Assembly (NCBI RefSeq): GCF_013035315.1
Contig: NZ_WQHP01000012.1
Span: 1 to 64,000 of the forward strand
DNA: 64,000 nucleotides
Direction of reading: 5' to 3'
From: Ruegeria arenilitoris
Lineage (GTDB): Bacteria; Pseudomonadota; Alphaproteobacteria; Rhodobacterales; Rhodobacteraceae
Shown: positions 40,438-48,271 of the stretch, piece by piece
How the letters are laid out: the number at the start of each line of letters is the position of its first letter
Numbering within the stretch: the stretch's first letter is position 1
Program-made: the position numbers and the translations under genes
The notes under the pieces: model-generated
Seen by the model: the letters and a program-made list of their open reading frames with translations, nothing else
What the model was told of the DNA's origin: nothing
The model's database searches: none

Positions 40438-40928
40438 CAGTTGGCCCCCTGCTGCAGGATGGTCTTTACGTTCCCGGTCATCGTCGCCAGCCCGGTGTTC
40501 AGGTTCGCGTTCATCTGATCACCGCTGATTGTGCTGGGACCCTGCAGCAGCAGGACATTGCCCTTCATGACGATCTGACCAGAATCGATTGTGTATTCCG
40601 CCCAGTCGCCTTCGGCTGCATCCGGCGGGCTGACCAAGACGACGTCTTCGGTCGCTTCCATCCGTTCGATACCCGAACGCTCTTCGTTGTAGATCACAAG
40701 CACGCGCTCAGCCGTCAGGCGCATTTCGCCCTGAATGACGATCACATTGCCCAGAAACTCGGCCGAGCCGTCTTCCTGATTTACGTTCAACCTTTCCGAC
40801 GTCACCTCGACCGGCAGGCTGGGGTCGGCCTGGGGCGAACCAAATGCAACTTGCGCTTCCTGCGCTGCCGCAGAGATCGCACCGGTTACCAGAGCACAGC
40901 TTACAAGGGCTAAACGAAAATAGAACAC
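40437..40928 (-). CDS. lptA: LPS transport periplasmic protein LptA
   Basis: A 163-residue periplasmic protein of the OstA/LptA fold that bridges the inner and outer membranes in LPS export. A signal peptide (about 1-21) precedes strand repeats VEVTSERLNVNQEDGSAEFLGNV, VIQGEMRLTAERVLVIYN, GNVLLLQGPSTISGDQMNANL. The start is GTG at 40928, three bases after the lptC stop; the ribosome binding site is weak, fitting translational coupling. Confidence 0.93.
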   Translation of the reverse strand: MFYFRLALVSCALVTGAISAAAQEAQVAFGSPQADPSLPVEVTSERLNVNQEDGSAEFLGNVIVIQGEMRLTAERVLVIYNEERSGIERMEATEDVVLVSPPDAAEGDWAEYTIDSGQIVMKGNVLLLQGPSTISGDQMNANLNTGLATMTGNVKTILQQGAN

Positions 40929-40931
40929 AGG

Positions 40932-41531
40932 TTATCTTTCTGCTTTTTGAGGCTCATACACCAACTTCACGCCGTCTGTAAAAATAATATGGACCGGCCC
41001 GTCTTTTTTTTCCGTTCCAAATGTCATGCGGCCAGCGGTGAAATCGCCGATAATTCCAGTTCCATCGACCTGACCGGGCGTGTCCCCACGAATTTCGTCC
41101 AGCGCAGTGTTCAACAGATCGGTCGTAACAACGATTCCGTCCGTTGTTGTGATCACGACGTCGCCCACAAACGTCGCTGTGTTCTTATCCGGGCGGATCA
41201 TGCCAGAGTTTGAATCCAGCGTGATCACACCGCCACTCAACAAACCCAAACGACCGCGGAATTCTGCGGCCGTGGGCGCTTCGCCTTCGGTCCCCTGAGT
41301 GGCTCGGGTGGCTTCGATCTGAACGTCTTCGCCTTTACGGGTTGTGCCGCGATAATCGGGCTGGGTCACGACCTGCTCGGCCAAGCGTTCGTCGATATCC
41401 TGTTGCGAGAAAGGCACGCTCACGTTGGTCTGGATACTGCGCGACAGCAGGAAGACAGTCGACAGCATTCCGATGGCCACCAACGGCAGCGCCACCTTGA
41501 GGAATTGGACCATGCGAGAGTGTCCGTCCAC
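40932..41531 (-). CDS. lptC: LPS export protein LptC
   Basis: A 199-residue inner-membrane anchored protein that passes LPS from LptB2FG to LptA. One membrane helix is at about residues 8-30 (VQFLKVALPLVAIGMLSTVF), followed by a beta-rich domain with LSGGVITLDSNSGMIRPDKN, TTDGIVVTTDLLNT and GRMTFG. GTG at 41531 follows GGAGGG; an internal ATG six residues on is possible. It stands 15 bases after kdsD. Confidence 0.9.
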   Translation of the reverse strand: MDGHSRMVQFLKVALPLVAIGMLSTVFLLSRSIQTNVSVPFSQQDIDERLAEQVVTQPDYRGTTRKGEDVQIEATRATQGTEGEAPTAAEFRGRLGLLSGGVITLDSNSGMIRPDKNTATFVGDVVITTTDGIVVTTDLLNTALDEIRGDTPGQVDGTGIIGDFTAGRMTFGTEKKDGPVHIIFTDGVKLVYEPQKAER

Positions 41532-41546
41532 CGGGCCGCCCTCCGC

Positions 41547-42509
41547 TTAACCCAGCCCGACGCGCAGGCAGTCGTGGATGTGCAACAACCCTTCGGCGGG
41601 TCCTTGCGTGTCCGGATCGACAACAAACAACGAGGTGATCTTGCGGTCATTCATGATCGCCACGGCCTCCTCCGCCATCGCGTTGGGCGCAATGGTCATC
41701 GGGTTGGTGGTCATCACTTCTTCGGTGGTCTTGTCCAGCAGCCCGTCCATGTTGCGACGCAGGTCGCCATCGGTCACGATTCCGACCAGGCGACCTTCTG
41801 TGTCGGTGACCCCGACAACGCCAAAGCTCTTTTGGCTCATGACCAACAGCGCCTCGCCCATCGGGGTTCCTGCTGGCACCAGCGGCAGATCGGAATGCAT
41901 CAGATCGCGCACCGTAGACAGCTGCGCACCCAGCTTGCCACCAGGGTGGTAAGCGCGGAAATCCTCGGGTTTGAAATCGCGATACTTCATCAGCGCAATC
42001 GCCAGCGCATCACCCATCGCCAGGGTCAGCGTGGTCGAAATCGACGGCACCATACCAAAACCACAAGCCTCACCCATGGATGGAATCAGCAAATGCACGT
42101 CTGCCTGTTTCATCAGCGTGCTTTCCGGCTTGCTGGACAGGCCGATCAGCGGAATTCCGAACCGGCGCGTAAAGGCCAGCAGATTGACCAATTCCGGAGC
42201 CTCGCCCGAGTTTGAAATAGCCAATACAACATCGCCTTTGGACACCATGCCCAGATCGCCATGGCTGGCCTCGGCCGGGTGTACGAAATAGGCGGGCGTT
42301 CCGGTGCTGGCCAGCGTGGCAGCAATCTTGTGGCCAATATGGCCCGACTTGCCGATACCACTGACAATGATGCGACCCGGAGCCTGCAGGATCAGCTGCA
42401 CGGCTTCGGCGAAACGCTCATCCAGGCTGTCGGCCAGAACGTCCAGCGCGCGGGCTTCGTCGGTGACGACCTGTCGCGCGGTTCTCAGGAATGCTTCGGT
42501 ATCGGTCAT
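41547..42509 (-). CDS. kdsD: Arabinose-5-phosphate isomerase
   Basis: A 320-residue enzyme making arabinose 5-phosphate, the precursor of Kdo in lipopolysaccharide. The SIS domain (about 35-180) shows IIVSGIGKSGHIGHKIAATLASTGTPAYFVHPAEASHGDLGM; two CBS domains follow (about 210-320, with VVGVTDTEGRLVGIVTDGDLRR). It starts in overlap with the RNase D stop and leads into lptC-lptA-lptB, the usual LPS gene order. Confidence 0.96.
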   Translation of the reverse strand: MTDTEAFLRTARQVVTDEARALDVLADSLDERFAEAVQLILQAPGRIIVSGIGKSGHIGHKIAATLASTGTPAYFVHPAEASHGDLGMVSKGDVVLAISNSGEAPELVNLLAFTRRFGIPLIGLSSKPESTLMKQADVHLLIPSMGEACGFGMVPSISTTLTLAMGDALAIALMKYRDFKPEDFRAYHPGGKLGAQLSTVRDLMHSDLPLVPAGTPMGEALLVMSQKSFGVVGVTDTEGRLVGIVTDGDLRRNMDGLLDKTTEEVMTTNPMTIAPNAMAEEAVAIMNDRKITSLFVVDPDTQGPAEGLLHIHDCLRVGLG

Positions 42510-43120
42510 GAGTGCGCAAAGATATCCGTTTCGGGCCAGCCTGCGAGGTCGAGTTTCGCACGCATCGGCAAGAAGTCAAAACAGGCCTGCGCCATTTCGG
42601 TGCGGCCTTCGCGGGCCAAACGCCCGTCCAGCGCGTCGCGCAGCTGGTGCAGGTACAGAACATCCGAGGCCGCATAGTCCAGCTGCGCGTCTGTGAGGGT
42701 CTCAGCGCCCCAATCGCTCATCTGCTGCTGTTTTGAGATATCGACGCCGATCAGTTCCTGACACAGGTTCTTCAGGCCATGGCGGTCGGTATAGGTGCGG
42801 ACCAGACGGCTGGCGATCTTAGTGCAATAGACCGGTGCGGCCAGCGCCCCAAACGTGTGGTACATTGCGGCAATGTCGAAACGGCCAAAGTGGAACAGCT
42901 TTAGCACATCGGGGTTTTCCAGCATCGCACACAGGTTCGGTGCCTCGGTCTGGCCTTTTTCGACCTGAACGATATGGCTGTGCCCGTCGCCGCCCGACAT
43001 TTGGATCACACACAGCCGATCCCGATGCGGGTTCAGACCCATGGTTTCACAGTCGATGGCCACAACGGGGCCCATATCCAACCCGTCCGGCAGGTCGTTT
43101 TTGTAGAGATGGTTTGCCAC
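42506..43120 (-). CDS. Short RNase D-like 3'-5' exonuclease
   Basis: A 204-residue DEDDy exonuclease domain. Exo I is VVAIDCETMGLNP, exo II FHFGRFDIAAM, exo III LDYAASDVLYLHQL with the Asp and Tyr. The two HRDC domains of full RNase D are absent, as is normal for this alphaproteobacterial short form found beside kdsD. The start is read as GTG at 43120 (VANHLYKNDLPDG), preceded by AGGACA; longer in-frame starts run into the divergent metal-sensor promoter and give no family match. Confidence 0.92.
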   Translation of the reverse strand: MANHLYKNDLPDGLDMGPVVAIDCETMGLNPHRDRLCVIQMSGGDGHSHIVQVEKGQTEAPNLCAMLENPDVLKLFHFGRFDIAAMYHTFGALAAPVYCTKIASRLVRTYTDRHGLKNLCQELIGVDISKQQQMSDWGAETLTDAQLDYAASDVLYLHQLRDALDGRLAREGRTEMAQACFDFLPMRAKLDLAGWPETDIFAHS

Positions 43121-43230
43121 GAGGCTTGTCCTTTGTCCGGTATTGTCCCCGAGATAGGAGGTTTGGGCCCTAAACTCAACGCCATCCATATCTATGCGGC
43201 AGTGACCTGCAGGCCGCATTGACTGTATCC

Positions 43231-43245
43231 ATATGGGGGGGATAG
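43231..43245. promoter_or_regulatory. G-tract operator for CsoR/RcnR-type repressor
   Basis: ATAT-GGGGGGG-ATAG at 43231-43245, ten bases before the csoR-like start. CsoR/RcnR/FrmR repressors bind AT-flanked runs of G/C of this kind in their own promoters. Assignment is by likeness and position. Confidence 0.7.
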
Positions 43246-43254
43246 GGTTATTCA

Positions 43255-43518
43255 ATGACCCAACACACACACGAATCCCACCCTCAGATCTACGCTCGCC
43301 TCAAACGCGCACATGGCCACTTGGCCAAAGTCATAGACATGCTTAACGATCAGGCCCCTTGTACAGATATCGCGCAGCAGCTTTTTGCGGTGGAAAAAGC
43401 GATCACCAACGCAAAACGCGCCTTGATCCACGATCACATCGACCACTGCCTGTCCCCTGCCAATGGGGCCAAAGAAACAGACGTCGACGACTTCAAGGCC
43501 ATAACAAAGTATCTTTGA
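43255..43518 (+). CDS. CsoR/RcnR-family metal-sensing repressor
   Basis: An 87-residue all-helical regulator (DUF156 family) that releases DNA when its metal or electrophile is bound. IYARLKRAHGHLAKVIDML is the N-terminal helix. Cys36, His61 and Cys65 give the C-H-C fingerprint of copper-sensing CsoR at the same residue numbers as in the Mycobacterium protein, while the N-terminal His residues (4, 6, 9) recall RcnR. It lies ten bases after a G-tract operator and three bases before an MFS exporter gene, so it probably controls that exporter. Copper, nickel or cobalt, and formaldehyde are all possible signals. Confidence 0.9.
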   Translation: MTQHTHESHPQIYARLKRAHGHLAKVIDMLNDQAPCTDIAQQLFAVEKAITNAKRALIHDHIDHCLSPANGAKETDVDDFKAITKYL

Positions 43519-43521
43519 AAG

Positions 43522-44754
43522 ATGCTGAGCGTCCTTGGAAACCGCGTCTATCGCCATTTGCTTGCCGCACAAGTTGTTGCGCTTGCCGGGACCGGTCTGG
43601 CGACGGTTGCATTGGGTCTGCTTGCCTTTGACCTCGCAGGAGAGGCCGCGGGCATGGTTTTGGGAACCGCCCTGACCATCAAGATGGCCGCCTATGTGAC
43701 CGTCGCCCCACTGGCCGCGGCCTTTGCCGAACGGTTGGATCGACGCAAAATGCTGGTTGTTCTGGACACTGTACGCGCAGCCGTGGCGGTCTGTCTGCCG
43801 TTTGTAACCGAGATTTGGCAGATCTACGTTCTGATCTTTGTACTGCAATCAGCCTCGGCCGGTTTCACTCCAGCGTTTCAGGCCACAATCCCGGACGTAC
43901 TGACCGATGAGCAAGACTATACCAAGGCCCTGTCGCTGTCTCGGCTGGCCTATGACCTGGAAAGCCTGCTCAGCCCTGCTTTGGCTGCGGCGCTCTTGTT
44001 GGTCATGAGCTTTGACAGCCTGTTTTGGGGCACAAGCTTTGGGTTCTTGGCCTCGGCGCTTTTGGTGGTGTCAGTCGCCCTGCCCTCACCCAAACCAACG
44101 AAACGCCGAGGGATCTATGACCGTACAACTCGGGGCATTCGGATATATCTGAACACAGCACGTCTGCGTGGGTTGCTGACCCTGACCTGGAGCGCCGCGG
44201 CGCTCAGCGCGATGGTCATTGTGAACACCGTCGTCATCGTCCGCGCCAACCTTGGCCTGCCTGACAGTGCGGTGGGCATCGCGTTGGCAGGATTCGGTGG
44301 CGGGTCCATGCTGGCGGCCTTTGCCCTGCCTTCCCTTCTTGACAGGTTCGGGGACCGCAGCGTCATGCTGGCCGGAGCGGCAATCGGGACGGTCACGATG
44401 GCGATTTCGGCAGCGCTGTTTGCTGCGCTTGCGATGCCGCTATGGGGGCTGACCGCGCTGTGGGCCGTCGTCGGCTTTGGATACTCGTCTACCTTGACCC
44501 CTTCGGGCCGGTTGCTGACGCGTACGGCCAAACCAGAGGACAGACCGGCCGTTTTTGCGGCACAATTCACGCTGTCTCATGCCTGCTGGCTGGTGCTGTA
44601 TCCGCTGGCGGGATGGCTTATGACCACCAAGGGAACCGAACAGGCGTTGTTGTGGATGTCTCTTGCTGCGCTTTTGGGTTTGTGTGCCGCGCCATTAATC
44701 TGGCCGCGCGGCAAGCACGAAACCGCACCTGGCGAACGTATTGACAAAGCTTGA
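43522..44754 (+). CDS. MFS transporter, NreB-like exporter
   Basis: A 410-residue major facilitator with about 12 membrane helices. AERLDRRKMLVVLDTVRA between helices 2 and 3 is the MFS loop motif, and the N-terminal YRHLLAAQVVALAGTGLATVALGL is typical of the NreB/enterobactin-exporter-like MFS3 group. Members near CsoR/RcnR regulators export nickel or other metals. It is three bases after the metal-sensor gene. Substrate is inferred from the neighbour only. Confidence 0.87.
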   Translation: MLSVLGNRVYRHLLAAQVVALAGTGLATVALGLLAFDLAGEAAGMVLGTALTIKMAAYVTVAPLAAAFAERLDRRKMLVVLDTVRAAVAVCLPFVTEIWQIYVLIFVLQSASAGFTPAFQATIPDVLTDEQDYTKALSLSRLAYDLESLLSPALAAALLLVMSFDSLFWGTSFGFLASALLVVSVALPSPKPTKRRGIYDRTTRGIRIYLNTARLRGLLTLTWSAAALSAMVIVNTVVIVRANLGLPDSAVGIALAGFGGGSMLAAFALPSLLDRFGDRSVMLAGAAIGTVTMAISAALFAALAMPLWGLTALWAVVGFGYSSTLTPSGRLLTRTAKPEDRPAVFAAQFTLSHACWLVLYPLAGWLMTTKGTEQALLWMSLAALLGLCAAPLIWPRGKHETAPGERIDKA

Positions 44755-44788
44755 GTATCCCGGTGGCTTTGCACTAAACCTTGGCCTC

Positions 44789-45217
44789 ATGGATCAACTC
44801 GACCGCAGCATTATCTCGGCTTTACAGCACAACGCACGTGAATCCACCACCAAGATCGCGGCGAAGCTGGGTGTGGCCCGGACCACCGTGCATGAGCGTA
44901 TCCAGCGGATGGAAGAGCGTGGGGTGATCGCCGGATACTCGGTGGTGCTGACCGCCCCCGAAGATGCCCCACGCGTTCAGGTCGTCGTATTGCTGGAAGT
45001 TCAGCAAAAAGAGACCACGCGGATCATCAAGCGGCTTGAGGCCTACCCGGAGGTTAAACTCTGCCTGTCGATCAACGGCGAGTTCGATCTGCTGCTGTCC
45101 GCCGAGGCCCCCCGGATCGAGGATCTGGATATTCTGGTCGACGAACTGGCTAAGATACCCGGTGTTTTGCGCACCAATACCAGCGTCGTCTTCGGTCGTC
45201 GGATTGACCGAATCTGA
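44789..45217 (+). CDS. Lrp/AsnC-family transcriptional regulator
   Basis: A 142-residue regulator with the N-terminal helix-turn-helix (LDRSIISALQHNARESTTKI, GVARTTVHERIQRMEERGVIAGY) and the C-terminal RAM ligand-binding domain (VQVVVLLEVQQK, LCLSINGEFDLLL). Such proteins sense amino acids. The ATG at 44789 begins the conserved MDxLD pattern; the upstream in-frame TTG lies in the end of the exporter gene and looks like part of a TTGACA promoter element at 44741-44746. Confidence 0.92.
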   Translation: MDQLDRSIISALQHNARESTTKIAAKLGVARTTVHERIQRMEERGVIAGYSVVLTAPEDAPRVQVVVLLEVQQKETTRIIKRLEAYPEVKLCLSINGEFDLLLSAEAPRIEDLDILVDELAKIPGVLRTNTSVVFGRRIDRI

Positions 45218-45290
45218 ATGCCCAATAACCCTCTGTAAACCTTGGCGCGGCTAGCTTGGCCCGGACTGATCAGAATCCCGGACCGGCAGA

Positions 45291-45977
45291 ATGCCCAATC
45301 GAACGATCTTAGGACTGGCCCTGGTGGCGCTGTTTGACGCGCCACAGGGTTTCGCCATGTCCGACACCCGCGTCGCCCAAATCTGCGACGCCGCCGCCCA
45401 GCGCGCAGCCCGGTCCGAAGGCGTGCCGCTGGACATTATGCGTGCGATAACACGCCTGGAAACCGGTCGCGCGCTGGACGGCACGCTGCACCCGTGGCCC
45501 TGGACGATCAATGTCGAAGGAAAAGGCTTTTGGTTCCCGTCCGAGTCGGAGGCAAAGTCCTATCTGTTCAACATCTTCAAAGCAGGCAAGCGCAGCTTTG
45601 ACGTCGGATGTTTCCAGATCAACTATCGCTGGCATGGCAAAGCGTTCCGGTCGATCGACGCCATGTTTGACCCTGATGAAAATGCCACCTATGCGGCGCG
45701 TTTCCTGAAAGATCTTCATGCCGAGCTGGGCTCGTGGTCCGCAGCTGCCGGGGCCTATCATTCACGCACACCTGAATTGGCCAACGCCTATATTGGGCGC
45801 TTTCAGACCATTCTGGCACAGTTGGACGGGTCGACCGCGACCGAGCTTGCCGCGCGCGATCCCTTTACCGGTGCCGCCAGCCCGCTGATCCCGCTTCAGG
45901 CCCCAACCGACCATGGCGCGATGGGCTCTTTGGTGCCGGTGGCCGGAGCCGCCACCGCTTTCATCCAGTTCAACTAG
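45291..45977 (+). CDS. Lytic transglycosylase, SLT domain
   Basis: A 228-residue exported protein (signal to about residue 22) with an SLT fold. The catalytic Glu57 is in MRAITRLETGRALDG, followed by PWPWTINVEGKGFWF and FDVGCFQINYRWHG, and the GAYHS motif that closes the site. It directly precedes the flhA remnant (11 bases) and belongs to the family that opens peptidoglycan for flagellar assembly (SltF-like). It appears intact although the flagellar genes after it are not. Confidence 0.88.
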   Translation: MPNRTILGLALVALFDAPQGFAMSDTRVAQICDAAAQRAARSEGVPLDIMRAITRLETGRALDGTLHPWPWTINVEGKGFWFPSESEAKSYLFNIFKAGKRSFDVGCFQINYRWHGKAFRSIDAMFDPDENATYAARFLKDLHAELGSWSAAAGAYHSRTPELANAYIGRFQTILAQLDGSTATELAARDPFTGAASPLIPLQAPTDHGAMGSLVPVAGAATAFIQFN

Positions 45978-45987
45978 GAGCCCCCGA

Positions 45988-46971
45988 GTGCCCAAGATCG
46001 ACGCTCGTTCCCTGTTCTCTCCTACCGTTCTGCTGGCGCTGGCGCTGATGATGGTCATCGTGATGATGATCCTGCCGATGCCCGCCTGGGTTCTGGATGT
46101 GGGCTTGTCCGCCTCATTCGCGCTGGCGATCCTGATTTTTACCCTGACGCTGTTCATCGAACGGCCGCTGGATTTTTCGTCCTTTCCGACGATCCTGCTG
46201 GCCTCGCTGATGCTGCGGCTATCATTGAATGTCTCCTCGACTAAACTAATCATCGGACAGGGACATACCGGCCCAACGCCGCTGGGGACGTCATCGAAGG
46301 CTTTGCGAATTTCGTTATGGGCGGCAGTATCTTCCTGGGGTTCGTGGTCTTTGGCGTGTTGCTGATCGTGAACTTCATGGTCATCACCAAAGGTGCCGCA
46401 CGCATGGCCGAAGTTGGCGCGCGCTTTGCGCTAGACGGGATGCCCGGCAAGCAGCTGGCCATCGACAGCGACATGTCCGCCGGGGCCATCGACCACCAGC
46501 AGGCCAAGGAACGCCGCGAACGCGAGCAGCAAGAGACCACGTTTTTCGGCTCGCTCGACGGGGCGTCGAAATTCGTCAAAGGCGACGCGGTTGCAGGGTT
46601 GCTGATCACTCTGCTGAACCTTGTGATGGGCCTTATTATGGGCGTGATCGTGCACGGAATGCCTGTCTCTTCCGCGTTTGAGACCTATGCCATTCTGACC
46701 GTGGGCGACGGGCTGGTCTCACAGATTCCCGCCGTGATCATCTCAATCGCCTCTGCGCTGCTGCTGGCCAGGGGCGGCACGCAGGGCGCGACCGACAGTG
46801 CGATTTTCTCGCAGTTGGGACGGCACCCGGCGGCGCTGGGTACGGTTGCTGTGTTGGTGGTGCTGTTTGCCTTGGTGCCGTCTGCCTTATTTGCCCTTTA
46901 TCCTTGGGGCGGGTGTGCTGGGGTATGCCGCTTGTTCGGTTCAGCGCAAACAAAGGGCAGAGGCCAAGGCC
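45988..46971 (+). pseudogene. flhA: flhA remnant (membrane part, two frameshifts, 3' deleted)
   Basis: The first about 330 codons of the flagellar export-gate protein FlhA. GTG at 45988 has AGGAG upstream. Frame 1 gives VPKIDARSLFSP to RLSLNVSSTKLIIGQGHTG; one base is missing near 46272/46273, where H-T-G-T-N-A-A-G would be expected. The next frame gives VIEGFANFVMGGSIFLGF to TVAVLVVLFALVP; about two bases are missing near 46880, after which LPYLPFILGAGVLGYAACSVQRK continues. The whole cytoplasmic export domain (normally to about residue 690) is gone and the sequence joins flgI. A functional product is very unlikely, unless the changes are assembly errors. Confidence 0.9.
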
Positions 46972-47316
46972 TGTGTTGTGGTCGATCAGCGCTCGGGCAC
47001 CATTGTCATGGGGCAAGAGGTTCGGATTTCCCGCGTGGCAGTGTCGCAAGGCAATCTGTCACTTACGGTCGAAGGGGCTCCGATTGCTGTGCAACCTAAC
47101 CCGTTTGCACGTGGCGAGACCGTTGTCGTGCCAAGGACCATCGCCGGAATAGAGGAAGAGGAAGGCACCGGACTGGCCGAAATACCCGAAGCAACAACCC
47201 TGTCCGAAGTCGTCGCCGGTCTGAACGCATTGGGAGTGTCGCCGCGTGATATGATCGATATTCTCAAAACGATCAAAGCTGCAGGTGCCCTACACGCCGA
47301 ATTTGTCGTTCGCTAA
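46972..47316 (+). pseudogene. flgI: flgI 3' remnant (flagellar P-ring protein C-terminus)
   Basis: The last about 114 codons of the flagellar P-ring protein FlgI: VVVDQRSGTIVMGQEVRIS, VAVSQGNLSLTV, PNPFARGETVVVPRT and LNALGVSPRDMIDILKTIKA to the natural stop. FlgI is normally about 365 residues with a signal peptide; no 5' part is present. It is joined in frame to the broken flhA at about 46971, so the genes that usually separate flhA and flgI have been lost. A strong hairpin follows. Confidence 0.9.
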
Positions 47317-47318
47317 GA

Positions 47319-47346
47319 AAATCTGGGGCCAAGCGGCCCCAGATTT
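47319..47346. terminator. Bidirectional hairpin terminator
   Basis: AAATCTGGGGCC, loop AAGC, GGCCCCAGATTT, between the flgI remnant (plus) and the DUF1523 gene (minus). The stem is perfect, 12 bp. Confidence 0.85.
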
Positions 47347-47348
47347 GA

Positions 47349-47993
47349 TTACTTCGACTTCCAGCTGTTCAGCCATCTCTTGAACTTGCCGCCTTGTTCT
47401 TCAATGGCATCCCCGGCAGCGTACAGGCCATCTTCCATATTCTCGATCACGGGGTCGACCCGTGCTTCACGAAACCGACGCCAGCGGACCCATAGGGCCC
47501 AAACGATCGCGAAGAAAACGGTCAGGAAGATAATGTTGAACCACGGGATGATCCGCACATCCGGGTTGTCGACCGCCCAGATTTTCACCGCATTTGGGAA
47601 AATCGACAGGAACTCACTGCGCCAACCATAGTGGCGCACAACCACCCAACGAGGTGCTTCGGTCGTTGATTTTAAATCCGCTGCTTCGGCCTGCAAATTC
47701 GAGGAGTTAAGTTTGAAATAGGGCGGCCAGCCCCAGCCGGTGTCTTCATTGCGATAGACCATGACTTTGCCATTGGTTTTACGTGTCTGGATAAAAAACA
47801 CGTCGCGGTTTGGTGTTGTCGCATCACTGCCGACATCATGAACCGACCAGAAGATGCTATTTTCCCCGGGGTCGATCCGTTTTTCATAGGTATCCGAGAT
47901 CCGCACCACATCGTGCTGCGGCAAGGTGTAGTTCAACACCGCCGCAATCGTGCCCCAGAACAGAATGATAAAGCCCCATTTGATGTAACGCAT
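47349..47993 (-). CDS. DUF1523 family membrane protein (cluster gene 9)
   Basis: A 214-residue protein with membrane helices at about 4-24 and 150-172. The middle, exposed part has TLPQHDVVRISDTYEKRIDPGENS, RDVFFIQT, VMVYRNEDTGWGWPPYFK and LQAEAADL, a pattern I recognise as DUF1523, found mainly in Rhodobacterales. Function is unknown. The ATG at 47993 is preferred because it begins the family N-terminus MRYIKWGF. It is the last gene of a nine-gene minus-strand run and starts 11 bases after the one before. Confidence 0.82.
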   Translation of the reverse strand: MRYIKWGFIILFWGTIAAVLNYTLPQHDVVRISDTYEKRIDPGENSIFWSVHDVGSDATTPNRDVFFIQTRKTNGKVMVYRNEDTGWGWPPYFKLNSSNLQAEAADLKSTTEAPRWVVVRHYGWRSEFLSIFPNAVKIWAVDNPDVRIIPWFNIIFLTVFFAIVWALWVRWRRFREARVDPVIENMEDGLYAAGDAIEEQGGKFKRWLNSWKSK

Positions 47994-48004
47994 CTGCGAA
48001 ACCC

Positions 48005-48271
48005 TCACATGAAATTCGAAACGTAAATCAGGATCGCGATCAGACCCAGCGGTACGACGTAGATCCCAAGGATCAGTTTTCGGCGAAACGATCCATCGTA
48101 TTTCTGCAGACCGCGCTGGACAAACGCGTCCCGATCGCCGGTAAGACCCTTTTTCTCCCAATGCGCGATCAGCTTACCCCGCCTCACCCAGCGGGAATAA
48201 ATCGACACGCCCACATACAGGATCGTAAGGAAAATCAGCAAAGGGATCAAAAAGCGCAGCGCGACAAACAT
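48005..48271 (-). CDS. Small two-helix membrane protein (cluster gene 8)
   Basis: An 88-residue protein with membrane helices at about residues 5-25 and 66-86 joined by a basic, soluble hairpin (RWVRRGKLIAHWEKKGLTGDRDAFVQRG). No family is recognised. Its ATG follows the stop of the preceding gene without a gap (TGAATG), indicating coupled translation in the nine-gene run. Confidence 0.75.
   Translation of the reverse strand: MFVALRFLIPLLIFLTILYVGVSIYSRWVRRGKLIAHWEKKGLTGDRDAFVQRGLQKYDGSFRRKLILGIYVVPLGLIAILIYVSNFM

Noticed and set aside
44741..44788. Longer N-terminus for the Lrp regulator from TTG at 44741
   Set aside because: It would add 16 residues without family match; the TTGACA there looks more like a -35 element.
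46798..47316. A free-standing 172-residue gene
   Set aside because: Its first part is FlhA read in a shifted frame and its last part is the FlgI C-terminus, so it is a piece of the deletion fusion, not a separate gene.
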